Source: Prevotellaceae bacterium (GTDB taxonomy: Bacteria > Bacteroidota > Bacteroidia > Bacteroidales > Paludibacteraceae). Taken from it: 51,511 bases of DNA. The DNA is taken from the NCBI GenBank assembly GCA_031261165.1, contig JAISJU010000109.1, positions 1 through 51,511 of the forward strand, in the 5' to 3' direction. The notes beneath the pieces were generated by a model that did no database searches, was not told where the DNA came from, and worked only from the letters and a program-made list of their open reading frames with translations. Position numbers and translations under genes: made by a program. Positions 1 through 8,539 of this stretch are shown piece after piece; position 1 is the stretch's first letter, and each line of letters begins with the position of its first letter.

Positions 1-600
1 GATGCAAAAGACAAAAACGGCGATGACATAGACCCGTACAGACAGGGTTACCGCGATGCGTACAACGATTTGGGCGACAAAGCCAACAATCGCCAACCGG
101 CATCGGCGCAAACCGACAACGAGCCTGTGCGCAAAAATGCAAAACCGATAGACTACACCCCTGCCCCCGAACGTAACAATTATTACAGCGGCGACCCGCT
201 GCTTGAGGCAGAAATGAAACGCGCAACAGCGGAATACGGCAAATTGACAGATTTGTTGGTACTGTATGTTGATGGCTACGAAATCAACCAATCAAAACTC
301 TCGCCGATAATGGAAAAAATGATTGATGACAAAATTCGTTTGTTACAGAAATATAATAACGACAAATACATCATCATTTGCGAGGGTCATACCTGCGATT
401 TGGGGCGCGAGGAGTTCAACCTGAACTTGGGGCAGATGCGTGCCGAAGTGGTGAGAGAATACCTCATTACCAAAGGCTTTATGGGTGATAACCTCATAGC
501 CACTTCCAAAGGCGAAAGCACGCCGATAGTGGTAAACGACAGCGAGGCGAACAGGAAAATTAACCGTAGAGTTGTATTTTTGATTAAAGAAAAAAGATAA
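1..600 (+). CDS. OmpA-family protein, C-terminal part (5' end off window)
   Basis: The reading frame is open from base 1, so the gene starts upstream of the window and at least 199 residues are visible. The last 100 or so residues form an OmpA/MotB-type peptidoglycan-associated domain: a beta strand ending in CEGHTCD, then a helix with NLNLGQMRAEVVREYL, then the closing NRRVVFLI strand. Such proteins bind peptidoglycan in the periplasm and often anchor outer-membrane or secretion complexes. The upstream stretch is rich in charged and polar residues and looks like a linker. It lies on the ICE side of the mob genes and is probably cargo of the element. A hairpin terminator follows. Confidence 0.8.
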   Translation, partial: DAKDKNGDDIDPYRQGYRDAYNDLGDKANNRQPASAQTDNEPVRKNAKPIDYTPAPERNNYYSGDPLLEAEMKRATAEYGKLTDLLVLYVDGYEINQSKLSPIMEKMIDDKIRLLQKYNNDKYIIICEGHTCDLGREEFNLNLGQMRAEVVREYLITKGFMGDNLIATSKGESTPIVVNDSEANRKINRRVVFLIKEKR

Positions 601-630
601 AGTTTCACGTTTGAGTTAGTGAAATGAAGG

Positions 631-662
631 GAAGAGTGGGGTTAAAAATAACTTCACTCTTC
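631..662 (+). terminator. Hairpin terminator after the OmpA-family gene
   Basis: Arms GAAGAGTG and CACTCTTC (8 bp) flank a loop of 16 nt shortly after the stop codon at 600, and a T-rich stretch follows. Confidence 0.5.
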
Positions 663-721
663 TTTAGTGTTTGCTCGAAAGAATAAATATTTATTATACA
701 GTTAAAAAAACAATTAGTCTT

Positions 722-1295
722 ATGAAACGATTTGTAAAAACAAAATTCTTTACATTGGCAACCAAATCTTTATCAGGTTGCAGTCTTACCGGTTTAGACA
801 AAAGTTATAATGCTTTTGTGAAGGCAATAACAAAAGTTAATCAACCAAGTGCAAGTGTCTATTACAACGCCTTGTGCTATGTACGTGTGGAACTTGTCAG
901 TTTGAAAAACCAACTGACAGAGTCTTTAAAAAAATGGCGAATTAAGCCCGTATTTGGACAAATCTATTTTGCTGATAGATTTACACTTAAATACTGTTTT
1001 CAGGAAACAGGATAACGCAATCAATCCGGCAAAAAAGGCAATTCGATGGACAGGAAAGCCCATTGAATTGGTAGAATTGGTTTATGCTTTGCACGAAACC
1101 AAAAGTTTCAACGATGGAAATGTTTTTTTGAAAGACCTTTTTGAGATTTTCTGCAAAATGTTTGATGTTGAGATAAAGGACTTTTCCCGCAGTTTCATTG
1201 ATATAAAAAACAGGACTGACGAAAAACGGACAGTCTTTTTAGATAAACTGAAAAAAGCGTTTTTGCAAAAGTTGTTCCGTTCGGATATGAGGTAA
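722..1295 (+). pseudogene. RteC-like regulator, frameshifted remnant
   Basis: The last 80 or so codons, in the frame ending at 1295, resemble the C-terminus of RteC: IRWTGKPIELVELVYAL, then a glycine/asparagine-rich turn, then a DFSRSFIDIKNR segment. RteC is the positive regulator of excision in CTnDOT. The preceding frame (ATG at 722 to stop at 1015) overlaps in another phase, has no convincing RteC N-terminus, and ends where the C-terminal frame begins. An intact RteC would be a single ORF of over 250 codons. I read this as a decayed or deleted copy. It could instead be two short unrelated ORFs, the second being a stand-alone C-terminal domain started by TTG at 954. Confidence 0.5.
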
Positions 1296-1310
1296 CTTGG
1301 AAATAAATAG

Positions 1311-1348
1311 AATAGCAAACCCTCATTGTTTTGAGAGGGTTTGCTATT
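1311..1348. terminator. Bidirectional terminator between the rteC remnant and mobC
   Basis: A perfect 14-bp inverted repeat (AATAGCAAACCCTC / GAGGGTTTGCTATT) with a 10-nt loop lies between the two convergent genes. T-runs are present on both strands. Confidence 0.8.
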
Positions 1349-3355
1349 TTACTCTTTCTTAATCAAATGCTTTAAATTATCGTCTTCAGCAATTCGTTTA
1401 AGTTCGTCTGCAACAATTTGTTTCACATCGGCTTTGATTTGGTTGTAATTGCGTTCAATTTCCGCCTGCATTGTGTCATTCCCGTCTTTATCGCGAAAAT
1501 CCAAAATGTCGGGGATTTTTTGGTAGGCTTTCGTTTCTCGGGCTACGGCTGCATTATCCACGACAATTTCAGCGTGGAAAATCTTTTGTTCAATACGCTC
1601 ATCGAAATTGTCCGACACCGCGCCAACAAACATACCCTGTGTTAAATTGCTGATTTTCGAGGCGGGAATAAGGCTATCCAATTGCGTGGAAATAGACGTT
1701 GATTTATCCTGTCGGTTAATCGTCATTGATTGGCGTTTTTGCAGCACCTTTCCAAAACGCTCGGACAGGTTTTTAGCCGATTCGCCAACTACTTGACCGG
1801 AAAAGATGTTTCCCACCGTATTCATTACCACTGCCGCCTCTTTGTCGCCATAATCGCGTTTTAACTGCGAAAAATCTTGAAATCCCAAGCAAACGGCAAC
1901 TTTGTTACTTCGGGCAGTGGCTATCAGGTTGTCCAATCCCCTAAAATAAATGGTCGGTAACTCGTCAATGATAACTGAACTCTTTAATTGCCCTTTCTTG
2001 TTTATCAGTTTTACAATTCGAGAGTTATATAAGCCCAACGCTGCCGAATAAATGTTTTGACGGTCGGGATTATTGCCCACGCAAAGGATTTTCGGCTCGT
2101 CGGGATTGTTAATATCCAAAGAAAAATCATCGCCGGTCATTACCCAATACAATTGCGGGCTTATCATTCTTGATAAAGGGATTTTAGCCGAAGCAATCTG
2201 CCCCTGTAATTGGTCTTGCGCACCACCTTCCCAAGCGTCCATAAATGGACTTAAATAGTTTTCCAACTGCGGATAAGAAGTTAAAATCGGGAAAATATCC
2301 ACATATTTTTGGTTGAGAAACTCAATGGCGTGCGGGAAACTGCAATATTTGCCGTCTTGATATATTTTCAAATACCAAATAATAGCAGCCAACAATATAA
2401 TCGGACTTTCCACGAAAAAATCGCCCTGTTTTTGTATCCACGTTTTGTTCAAATTGAGCATTATTGTATAGGCGCTTTCGTAGGCGTCGGAAATATCCGT
2501 CATAAAGGCGGGATTTATCGGATTGCAACGGTGCGATTTGCGCGGGTTGTCAAAATTAATTACATAAAATTGAGGTTTGACTTTGTATTTGTCTATGTTT
2601 TTGAGCAAAGTGTTATAGGCGATAACAGAAAGGTCGTCAAATTTGAAGTCATAGATATACATAGAAAAGCCTTTCTGTATCTGTTGTTTGATGTAATTAT
2701 TGACTACTGCATACGACTTGCCGCTGCCCGGCGTTCCCAAAACTATGCTCGCTCGGAACGGATTGACAATGTTTATCCAGCCTTTGTTCCACTTCTTTTT
2801 GTAGAAAAAGCGTGTGGGCAAATTAACAGAATATTCGTTTTCCATCAGCCGTGTTTCCTGCATAAAACTTTCATTTTCGAGATTGAAAACATCGTCCATC
2901 AGGTCGTTTTTGAGTAGGCGGCTTATCCACAATCCAGCCATAAGCAAAAGAATGTACCCCACTGTCAGAGAAAAAACATAAAAGCCTGTGCCTGCAACAA
3001 GTGGCAACGGCAAATGCAGTAGCCACCAATTCAAAAAAAAGAAAATAAAACCAAAGCAAAGGCACAGCCAAATATTGCGCCATTTGATTTTTTCTTCTTT
3101 CACGCCCTTTGTTCCCAAACACGACAAAGCCAAAAACACTATGGCAAATATTTTCGTCCAAAGGATAGACGAAAACAGTCCGGTTGTCCGTTGAAAATTC
3201 ATCAGGATTTTATCGACAACGCCGATATTTATTCCCCACTCGCGTATGGCTTGATAGCAAAACCAATACACGTTAATCACGCAAAAAAGTATGGAAATGG
3301 CTCTCATAAATTCCATCGTTTTTGCTAAGCCTCTTAAATCATCTTCCTGTTGCAT
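1349..3355 (-). CDS. mobC: Type IV coupling protein MobC (VirD4/TraG-like)
   Basis: This 668-aa inner-membrane ATPase should link the relaxosome to the mating channel during conjugation. Several hydrophobic segments lie in the first 145 residues. A Walker A motif (GTPGSGKSY, residues 207-215) follows, then a Walker B-like strand with VIIDELP, typical of the VirD4/TraG/TraD family. In Bacteroides elements this gene is named MobC and always accompanies MobA and MobB. It lies downstream of mobB with only a 26-nt gap and is presumably cotranscribed. The length is normal and no frame damage is visible. Confidence 0.92.
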   Translation of the reverse strand: MQQEDDLRGLAKTMEFMRAISILFCVINVYWFCYQAIREWGINIGVVDKILMNFQRTTGLFSSILWTKIFAIVFLALSCLGTKGVKEEKIKWRNIWLCLCFGFIFFFLNWWLLHLPLPLVAGTGFYVFSLTVGYILLLMAGLWISRLLKNDLMDDVFNLENESFMQETRLMENEYSVNLPTRFFYKKKWNKGWINIVNPFRASIVLGTPGSGKSYAVVNNYIKQQIQKGFSMYIYDFKFDDLSVIAYNTLLKNIDKYKVKPQFYVINFDNPRKSHRCNPINPAFMTDISDAYESAYTIMLNLNKTWIQKQGDFFVESPIILLAAIIWYLKIYQDGKYCSFPHAIEFLNQKYVDIFPILTSYPQLENYLSPFMDAWEGGAQDQLQGQIASAKIPLSRMISPQLYWVMTGDDFSLDINNPDEPKILCVGNNPDRQNIYSAALGLYNSRIVKLINKKGQLKSSVIIDELPTIYFRGLDNLIATARSNKVAVCLGFQDFSQLKRDYGDKEAAVVMNTVGNIFSGQVVGESAKNLSERFGKVLQKRQSMTINRQDKSTSISTQLDSLIPASKISNLTQGMFVGAVSDNFDERIEQKIFHAEIVVDNAAVARETKAYQKIPDILDFRDKDGNDTMQAEIERNYNQIKADVKQIVADELKRIAEDDNLKHLIKKE

Positions 3356-3381
3356 ATTAATTGAAAATTAAAAGTTGAAAA

Positions 3382-4611
3382 TTATATTCTTCTCTGTTGT
3401 TTGCGCTTTTTCTTCATTTGGCGGGTTAAGTTTTGTTCTTCGATTTCGTCCGCTGCCGAAGTTTCGGGAGAAAGCAAATCGAAAATTCTGCCAATGCCTG
3501 AACTCTCGTCCTGTTCCTTACCGGATTTTTCAAATGGCATAAAGGGTTGTTCCTTATCCGGCTTGTTGCCTGTTCCGTTGAACAAATCATTGAAAATATT
3601 TGCCGAAAAATCCTTGCCTAATCGTGAGCCATTGAACACACATTTCTGCTCGTGGTCAATAAAGGTTGCGCCGTAAATTCTGCCTTGTTCGTTCTCGCGG
3701 AATAATACCGAAATGCCCTGTTTAGCCAACGCGTCTTCAAAGTCGGCGCGGTTATTTGTTGTGTATAAAACAGTCGAAATAACTTTTTTGCTGCGCTCTT
3801 TCAAATGTTTGTTTTTGATAATCTCCGCCGATTGTTCCATACGTTTTTCCAACGCATCAATGCCTACGGATTTTCCAAAAAGCGAAGACTTGAACGGATT
3901 GCCGACTTTCTCGCCTTTGTCGTTCAACGCGGAATAAATCAAGCCTTTGTATTCTTTGCCTTTGATTTCACCCCGCACTTCTTCTACTCCTATATTATAT
4001 AAGGTAAGCAGGGCTTTGTATTCTTTGAAACTCAAAAAAAGATAATCCCGCGCAACGCTGCGTATAACGTTGGCGATTTGGTGTTTCACATCGCCTTTTT
4101 CGTATTCCACTTTTTTGAGCGGCAAACCTTCTTTTTGTGTTTTTTTGTCGGCTGGGATTAGTCCGTATTTCTGTTCCAATTCTCGGCAAACGTCCATTGA
4201 GCGGCGATGCTCGAATTTGTCGCTGATTTTCTTGCCTGCGCTATCCACGCGCACAGATACAATATGCAAATGGTGTCGGTCTATATCCTCGTGCTTGAAT
4301 ACAATATACGGTTGTTCCTCATAACCCATTTTTTGCATATATTCCTCTGCAATGCTCGACAGTTGTTCATCGGTCAATTTGTCTTTCGGGTCGGGATTTA
4401 GCGAAATATGTAGAATTGGTTTTTCCGTTCTTTGGTTAGCCGTCAGGCGCGACTCAAAAGAACGCAAACAGACTGCCATATCATAAACTCCATCGTAGGG
4501 GTCAAGCATTTTATTGCTAAAAATGACCTTCGCGTGATTATCTTCAACCTTATTTTGATTGTACGCAAGCGTAGCGTAAATGGCATTTCCCGAACTTATT
4601 TTTGCAACCAT
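3382..4611 (-). CDS. mobB: Relaxase MobB
   Basis: A 409-aa relaxase of the relaxase/mobilization nuclease family. It should nick one strand at oriT and stay covalently attached to it. The metal-binding motif is clear: H107 in KHEDIDRHHLHIV followed by H114 and H116, the three-histidine signature. An N-terminal segment with YNQNKV and a strand with ILHISLNP (residues 66-73) also fit. The C-terminal third is charged and probably contacts partner proteins. Its start codon overlaps the end of mobA by 16 bp, so translation is likely coupled. Confidence 0.92.
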   Translation of the reverse strand: MVAKISSGNAIYATLAYNQNKVEDNHAKVIFSNKMLDPYDGVYDMAVCLRSFESRLTANQRTEKPILHISLNPDPKDKLTDEQLSSIAEEYMQKMGYEEQPYIVFKHEDIDRHHLHIVSVRVDSAGKKISDKFEHRRSMDVCRELEQKYGLIPADKKTQKEGLPLKKVEYEKGDVKHQIANVIRSVARDYLFLSFKEYKALLTLYNIGVEEVRGEIKGKEYKGLIYSALNDKGEKVGNPFKSSLFGKSVGIDALEKRMEQSAEIIKNKHLKERSKKVISTVLYTTNNRADFEDALAKQGISVLFRENEQGRIYGATFIDHEQKCVFNGSRLGKDFSANIFNDLFNGTGNKPDKEQPFMPFEKSGKEQDESSGIGRIFDLLSPETSAADEIEEQNLTRQMKKKRKQQRRI

Positions 4612-5024
4612 TTTACTTCAAATTCTTTGGTTAATTCGATTACTTTTTGGTTTATTTCTACCAATTCCCGCGTTGCATTTTCCAATTTATAGAGAAATGC
4701 TAACGCTTTTTTTTCGGTAAAAGCGGATTTGATTGCTTTTACAACTTGGTTGTAATTTACACCGACAGCACGAAATTGTGCGTGCAAATTGGTCAATCTC
4801 GAATAATATTCCATTGCTGCCATATCGTATTTTACAACCTTTAATGCTTTCTCGAAAATACAAGCAGCGATAAACTGCGACTTGATTTTCACTCCCGACT
4901 GTTCAAAGCGCGATAAAAACTCGGCGTTTTCCTGTGCCGTAAAATTGACTGAATACCGAAAAACGGCGGGGTCGGCTTTGGGTTTTCGTCCACCTTTCAT
5001 TTGTTTTTTTGTTTCTGTTGCCAT
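4596..5024 (-). CDS. mobA: Mobilisation accessory protein MobA
   Basis: A 142-aa basic protein. The N-terminus MATETKKQMKGGRKPK leads into a short ribbon-helix-helix-like region, followed by helices with a conserved LRAVGVNYNQ-type motif (here FRAVGVNYNQVVKA). This is the oriT-binding accessory protein of Bacteroides elements and helps the relaxase recognise its nick region. The ATG at 5024 was chosen because homologues begin at this methionine. The frame is open further upstream, but that part runs through the repeat-rich intergenic region. It is the first gene of mobABC. Confidence 0.88.
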   Translation of the reverse strand: MATETKKQMKGGRKPKADPAVFRYSVNFTAQENAEFLSRFEQSGVKIKSQFIAACIFEKALKVVKYDMAAMEYYSRLTNLHAQFRAVGVNYNQVVKAIKSAFTEKKALAFLYKLENATRELVEINQKVIELTKEFEVKWLQK

Positions 5025-5147
5025 ATTATTGGATTTTAGTGGTAAAAATGTTGCAAGTCCAAATGCTGCAAGCCGATAAAAAACCATTGTATTTTCGGAA
5101 ATGCACGACTTCGGAGTGCGTTTCTTCCCCCCGCCCAATGCGAGGGG

Positions 5148-5308
5148 GCAAGTTGTTTTTTGCTGCAAGAACGATAGTTTGCTGCAAAAAACACAACTTG
5201 CCGTTCCGTTGACGGAACAAAATTCCGCTATCGCGGAATTGGCTGTAAGCCCTATTGACTTTTGAGTTAGCCCTATTGACTTTTAGATTAGCCAAACTGA
5301 CTTTCGCC
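5148..5308. other. Candidate oriT region: nested inverted repeats and iterons
   Basis: It lies directly upstream of mobA, where oriT is found in related elements. Structures seen: an imperfect inverted repeat (5148-5168 with 5179-5201), a hairpin GTTCCG-TTGA-CGGAAC at 5203-5218, and a perfect 8-bp hairpin AATTCCGC-TATC-GCGGAATT at 5221-5240. Three tandem copies of a 21-22 bp unit follow (AGCCCTATTGACTTTT at about 5248 and 5269, a diverged third copy at 5290). Assignment as oriT is inferred from position and structure; no nick site was identified. Confidence 0.55.
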
Positions 5309-5374
5309 GTGCCTGTTTGCTTTGCTTTTTGTCGTGTTTTCCGTATCATAAAATCAGTTTTTAGAAATCCGCTG

Positions 5375-5382
5375 CAAAGTTA
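5375..5382 (-). promoter_or_regulatory. Likely -7 box of the mobABC promoter
   Basis: On the minus strand this reads TAACTTTG, matching the Bacteroidota -7 consensus TAnnTTTG. It points toward mobA about 350 nt away and would put the candidate oriT in the transcript leader. No clear TTG is seen at the -33 position. Confidence 0.45.
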
Positions 5383-5400
5383 GAGGGCTGTTTTCGGAAA

Positions 5401-5475
5401 GTTGACAGGTTGGGGGTGGCAAACCCCTGTCACACTCGGTGCAAACCCCTGCCACTTGTTAAAAGACAGGCAAAT
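5401..5475. repeat. Paired 18-bp repeats with dyad symmetry in the mob-tra intergenic region
   Basis: GGTGGCAAACCCCTGTCAC (5415-5433) and GGTGCAAACCCCTGCCAC (5438-5455) are near-identical direct repeats. Each has partial internal symmetry, and the GACAGG motif recurs on both sides. This looks like a binding site for a regulator or relaxosome component. The rest of the gap up to 5848 is AT-rich and I see no gene in it; the only longer frame there, on the minus strand, has no protein-like composition. Confidence 0.45.
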
Positions 5476-5848
5476 ACACGGACTTTTATATATTCCTTTG
5501 CAGTCGGATTGTTTGTATGTAGGTAAATCGGTATGAAGATTTATCGGTACTGATAATCCGACATTAATTTTTAAGAAAAAACGCATATTCAAATCAATGT
5601 ATAAAGGATTGTAGCAATGGACATACAAAGAATTGAACGGACAAATATAAATCGGAATGAATATTGGATTTTGCAAACCAACATTCTGAAAAACATTGGA
5701 ACATTGGAATGTCAGAATATTGAAACAGCAAATCATTTATTCGTATAATCTATTGAATATCAGAATAAACATAAAGATATAAAAACAAATGAAGGAACAA
5801 TTAACGGTTTAATCAACCCATTGTATAATTAAATAAATAAAAGTTCAA

Positions 5849-6628
5849 ATGAAAAAACAGACATTATTTGTCGCCTTCTCTACCCAAAAGGGTGGAATGG
5901 GCAAAACGGCGGTAACGGTGCTGACGGCAAGTTACCTGCATTATGTAAAGGGCTACCGCGTAGCCGTGCTGGACTGCGATTTTCCGCAGCACAGCATAGT
6001 AAAAGAGCGCAAACGCGATGAGGGTTTGATAATCGGCAACGATTATTTCAAACGAATGGCGTTTGAGAAGTACCGTAGCGGCGGCGTGAAAGCCTACCGC
6101 GTGAAAGACAGCACGGCGGAGAAAGCCATTGAAGACGCTTCGGGCTTGATGGCGGCTTCCGAAAAACCGTATGACGTGATTTTCTTCGACCTGCCCGGAA
6201 CGCTTAACAGCAAAGGCGTTGTAAATACGCTTGCCACAATGGATTATATCTTTACGCCTGTCAGCGCAGACCGCTTTGTCCTCGAAAGCACCCTGCAATT
6301 TGCGCTGATGCTGAACGAAAATATAATCAGCATAGGCAAAGGGCGCATTAAGGGCTTGCACCTGTTTTGGAATATGGTCGATGGCAGGGAAAAAACGCCT
6401 TTGTATGAGGCTTACGAGAATGCTATCGGCGAGTTGGGACTGCAAATAATGAAAACCTCGCTGCCGAACTCTATTCGTTTCCGCAAGGAAATGTCGGGCG
6501 AGAGTCGCAGCATTTTCCGTTCCACGCTTTTTCCCGCCGATAAAAACCTCTTGAAAGGCAGCAACATTGATGTGCTGGCAGATGAAATTTGTGAAATCTT
6601 ACAATTACGCGACGATGGCAAAGAATAA
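5849..6628 (+). CDS. traA: TraA, ParA/MinD-family ATPase
   Basis: A 259-aa ATPase with a deviant Walker A motif, KGGMGKT, at residues 14-20. A second strand reads AVLDCDFPQHS (about residues 39-49), and a Walker B-like strand reads VIFFDLPGTL. ParA-type proteins of this kind open the tra operon in Bacteroides conjugative elements. Their role in transfer is poorly known; partitioning or positioning of the element is plausible. It is divergent from mobA and the first gene of a run of closely spaced plus-strand genes. Confidence 0.85.
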   Translation: MKKQTLFVAFSTQKGGMGKTAVTVLTASYLHYVKGYRVAVLDCDFPQHSIVKERKRDEGLIIGNDYFKRMAFEKYRSGGVKAYRVKDSTAEKAIEDASGLMAASEKPYDVIFFDLPGTLNSKGVVNTLATMDYIFTPVSADRFVLESTLQFALMLNENIISIGKGRIKGLHLFWNMVDGREKTPLYEAYENAIGELGLQIMKTSLPNSIRFRKEMSGESRSIFRSTLFPADKNLLKGSNIDVLADEICEILQLRDDGKE

Positions 6629-7037
6629 CAGGATGATAGAAGAGATAGATGAAGCGGCTATGCTTCAATCTATTTATGAACGGGACAACGGCATTTCTGG
6701 CAGCCCGATAAAGCCGCAAACGCAGACGCTTGCCTTGTCAACAGAACAGCAGGATGAAACACCCGAAAAACCCAAAGAAGAAAACCGCCCGAAAAAGGTG
6801 AAACAGCAGGAATACGAATCGCTGTTTATTCGCGAGTCAGACCTGCCGCCTGCCCGCTTTGGGAAATCGGTATATATCCGCAAAGCGTATCACGACCGTA
6901 TTTCGCAGATTATTTCCGTCATCGGAAATAATGAAGTTTCGCTGTTTGGCTATATTGACAACGTGCTGACGCAGCATTTTGAAACTTTCGGCGATGAAAT
7001 CACACAGTCATTCAAAAAGAATATCATTTTTAAGTAA
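6615..7037 (+). CDS. DUF3408 conjugal transfer protein (TraB position)
   Basis: A 140-aa protein whose first part is acidic and proline/glutamine-rich. The second part has the DUF3408-type pattern: SVYIRKAYHDRISQI, then a helix with VSLFGYIDNVLTQHF. It follows the ParA gene in most Bacteroides elements and may be a DNA-binding partner of it. The ATG at 6615 overlaps the end of traA by 14 bp and was preferred over the upstream TTG-type start, which would lie inside traA. Confidence 0.75.
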   Translation: MAKNNRMIEEIDEAAMLQSIYERDNGISGSPIKPQTQTLALSTEQQDETPEKPKEENRPKKVKQQEYESLFIRESDLPPARFGKSVYIRKAYHDRISQIISVIGNNEVSLFGYIDNVLTQHFETFGDEITQSFKKNIIFK

Positions 7038-7041
7038 CTGT

Positions 7042-7734
7042 ATGAAAGTGCTTGCTATTTTAATTATGCTCTACGCCCTATTTTTGCTGTACCGCATTGC
7101 TTATCCCTCAAAGCAAGCAGACACAAAAAAAGGAGGCGATACCGCAGCATCGGAAAAGCCGAAACCCGCCGATGAGGTAATAGGTAAAAGCCGCTTTGTC
7201 CTGCCCGACCGAAGCCAATCTCTACAAACCCCTGTCAATCTTGCGGAAACGGAAACAACGAGTGAAAAAGCATTTACTTTTGCAGCCGAAACCGAAGAAA
7301 AAACGTCAGTGGTTATCCCCGAAAACGAGTTGGACGAGGTTTTTGCCAATGAGCCTAATCCCGAAATTATGAGTATCCCGCTTGAAAATGAAACGGACGA
7401 TGAGATAGATTTTGCAGATGAAGAAGCGGAGGAAATGGGTCGGACTTTGGGACACGAGGCGATTATGGCAGAAGGGGTTGATTACGACAAACTGCAAACG
7501 GCGGTCAATGTTATAATGGAACAACCCAACGAGATAAGCGAAGAAACAGGCGAAACGCTTATGAAATTGGAAAACGCCGATATGTTTGAACTTCTTGTTT
7601 CAGGCGATGAGGGTAAAATGAATTGGATAAAAGCAGTGATAGAGCGTCATATCCAAAGCACGACACCCGAAACGGAAAACAGAGAAATAAATACGGATTA
7701 CGGCGATATTGATGTTGCCGATTATTTAGATTAA
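7042..7734 (+). CDS. Membrane-anchored acidic protein (TraD-like)
   Basis: A 230-aa protein with one N-terminal transmembrane helix (about residues 2-20). A long, strongly acidic, proline/glutamate-rich tail follows, then a helical C-terminal part with MLQ/ELL-type segments ending in DIDVADYLD. Its position after the DUF3408 gene and before traE corresponds to TraD of CTnDOT-type operons, but the sequence itself is not diagnostic. The start at 7042 was chosen because the frame upstream lies inside the preceding gene. Confidence 0.6.
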   Translation: MKVLAILIMLYALFLLYRIAYPSKQADTKKGGDTAASEKPKPADEVIGKSRFVLPDRSQSLQTPVNLAETETTSEKAFTFAAETEEKTSVVIPENELDEVFANEPNPEIMSIPLENETDDEIDFADEEAEEMGRTLGHEAIMAEGVDYDKLQTAVNVIMEQPNEISEETGETLMKLENADMFELLVSGDEGKMNWIKAVIERHIQSTTPETENREINTDYGDIDVADYLD

Positions 7735-7800
7735 ACGATTAAACACAGAAAAACAATGAAAGAACGAGATTACGGGTAGCGTTCCTGCATAAAACGAAAA

Positions 7801-7818
7801 GGCTCTTTTGGCAGAGCC
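7801..7818 (+). terminator. Small hairpin between the traD-like gene and traE
   Basis: GGCTCT-TTTGGC-AGAGCC forms a 6-bp stem with no long T-run, so it is a weak terminator, an attenuator or an RNA-processing site. The 160-nt gap around it holds no gene. It marks the step from the cytoplasmic tra genes to the channel genes. Confidence 0.3.
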
Positions 7819-7896
7819 GCCACTAAAATTCAGAGTAAAACAGTATTAATCGCTGCCGGAGATTATTCCTCCCCGCAGCATCATTAAAAATTCATT

Positions 7897-8211
7897 ATGA
7901 CAAAAAATAAGAGTAATTTAAGATTTTTCTTTTCGGCAGTCGCACTCCTGACGGCTGCCGTAAGTGCAATGGCACAGGGCAATGGCGCAGCAGGTATCAC
8001 CGAAGCCACGCAGATGGTAACAAGTTACTTCGACCCTGCGACAAAGTTGATTTACGCCATTGGCGCGGTTGTGGGCTTGATAGGCGGCGTTAAGGTATAT
8101 TCCAAATTCAGTAGCGGCGACCCCGACACGGGCAAAACGGCTGCATCGTGGTTTGGGGCTTGTATATTTTTGATTGTAGCAGCCACTATTTTACGTTCAT
8201 TCTTCTTGTAA
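7897..8211 (+). CDS. traE: TraE (DUF4134), VirB2-like pilin candidate
   Basis: A 104-aa protein with a signal-like N-terminus ending near AMAQG (residues 24-28). Two further hydrophobic helices flank a short polar loop with SKFSSGDPDTGK. The DUF4134 family is invariably found at this place in Bacteroides tra operons and is thought to supply the pilus or channel subunit. It is followed closely by traF. Confidence 0.88.
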   Translation: MTKNKSNLRFFFSAVALLTAAVSAMAQGNGAAGITEATQMVTSYFDPATKLIYAIGAVVGLIGGVKVYSKFSSGDPDTGKTAASWFGACIFLIVAATILRSFFL

Positions 8212-8215
8212 GATT

Positions 8216-8539
8216 ATGGAATTTCCAGTAAACAAAGGGATAGGAAAACCGGCGGAGTTTCAGGGTTTGAAAGCGCAGTACCTTTTCATTTTCGCAGGCG
8301 GGTTGCTGGGGCTGTTTGTCGTGTTCGTAGTAATGTATATGGCAGGCGTTAATCAATGGATATGTATTATCTTCGGCGTTACAGCCGCATTGACGTTGGT
8401 TTATGGCGCTTTTCATTTAAACAGTAAATATGGCGAACACGGGCTAATGAAAGCGCAGTCGAGGCGCAACCATCCGCGATATGTAATCAACCGCCGGAAC
8501 TTTTCCCGATTATTCATTCAAAAGAAAAAAGAATTATGA
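8216..8539 (+). CDS. traF: TraF (DUF4133), VirB3-like
   Basis: A 107-aa inner-membrane protein. The N-terminus MEFPVNKGIGKPAEFQGL is characteristic of DUF4133; two adjacent membrane helices (about residues 24-60) and a basic C-terminus follow. It corresponds to VirB3 of type IV secretion systems and works with the VirB4 ATPase encoded next. Its end overlaps the traG start by 4 bp, indicating translational coupling. Confidence 0.88.
   Translation: MEFPVNKGIGKPAEFQGLKAQYLFIFAGGLLGLFVVFVVMYMAGVNQWICIIFGVTAALTLVYGAFHLNSKYGEHGLMKAQSRRNHPRYVINRRNFSRLFIQKKKEL

Noticed and set aside
2309-2917. 202-codon plus-strand frame inside mobC
   Set aside because: It is antisense to a well-supported coupling protein and has no motif of its own.
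5025-5168. N-terminal extension of MobA
   Set aside because: The extension lies upstream of the family-typical MATETKK start and has untypical composition.
5380-5736. 118-codon minus-strand frame in the mob-tra gap
   Set aside because: It is rich in Cys, Pro, Asn and Phe, has no recognisable fold and runs through direct repeats; it overlaps the likely promoter region.
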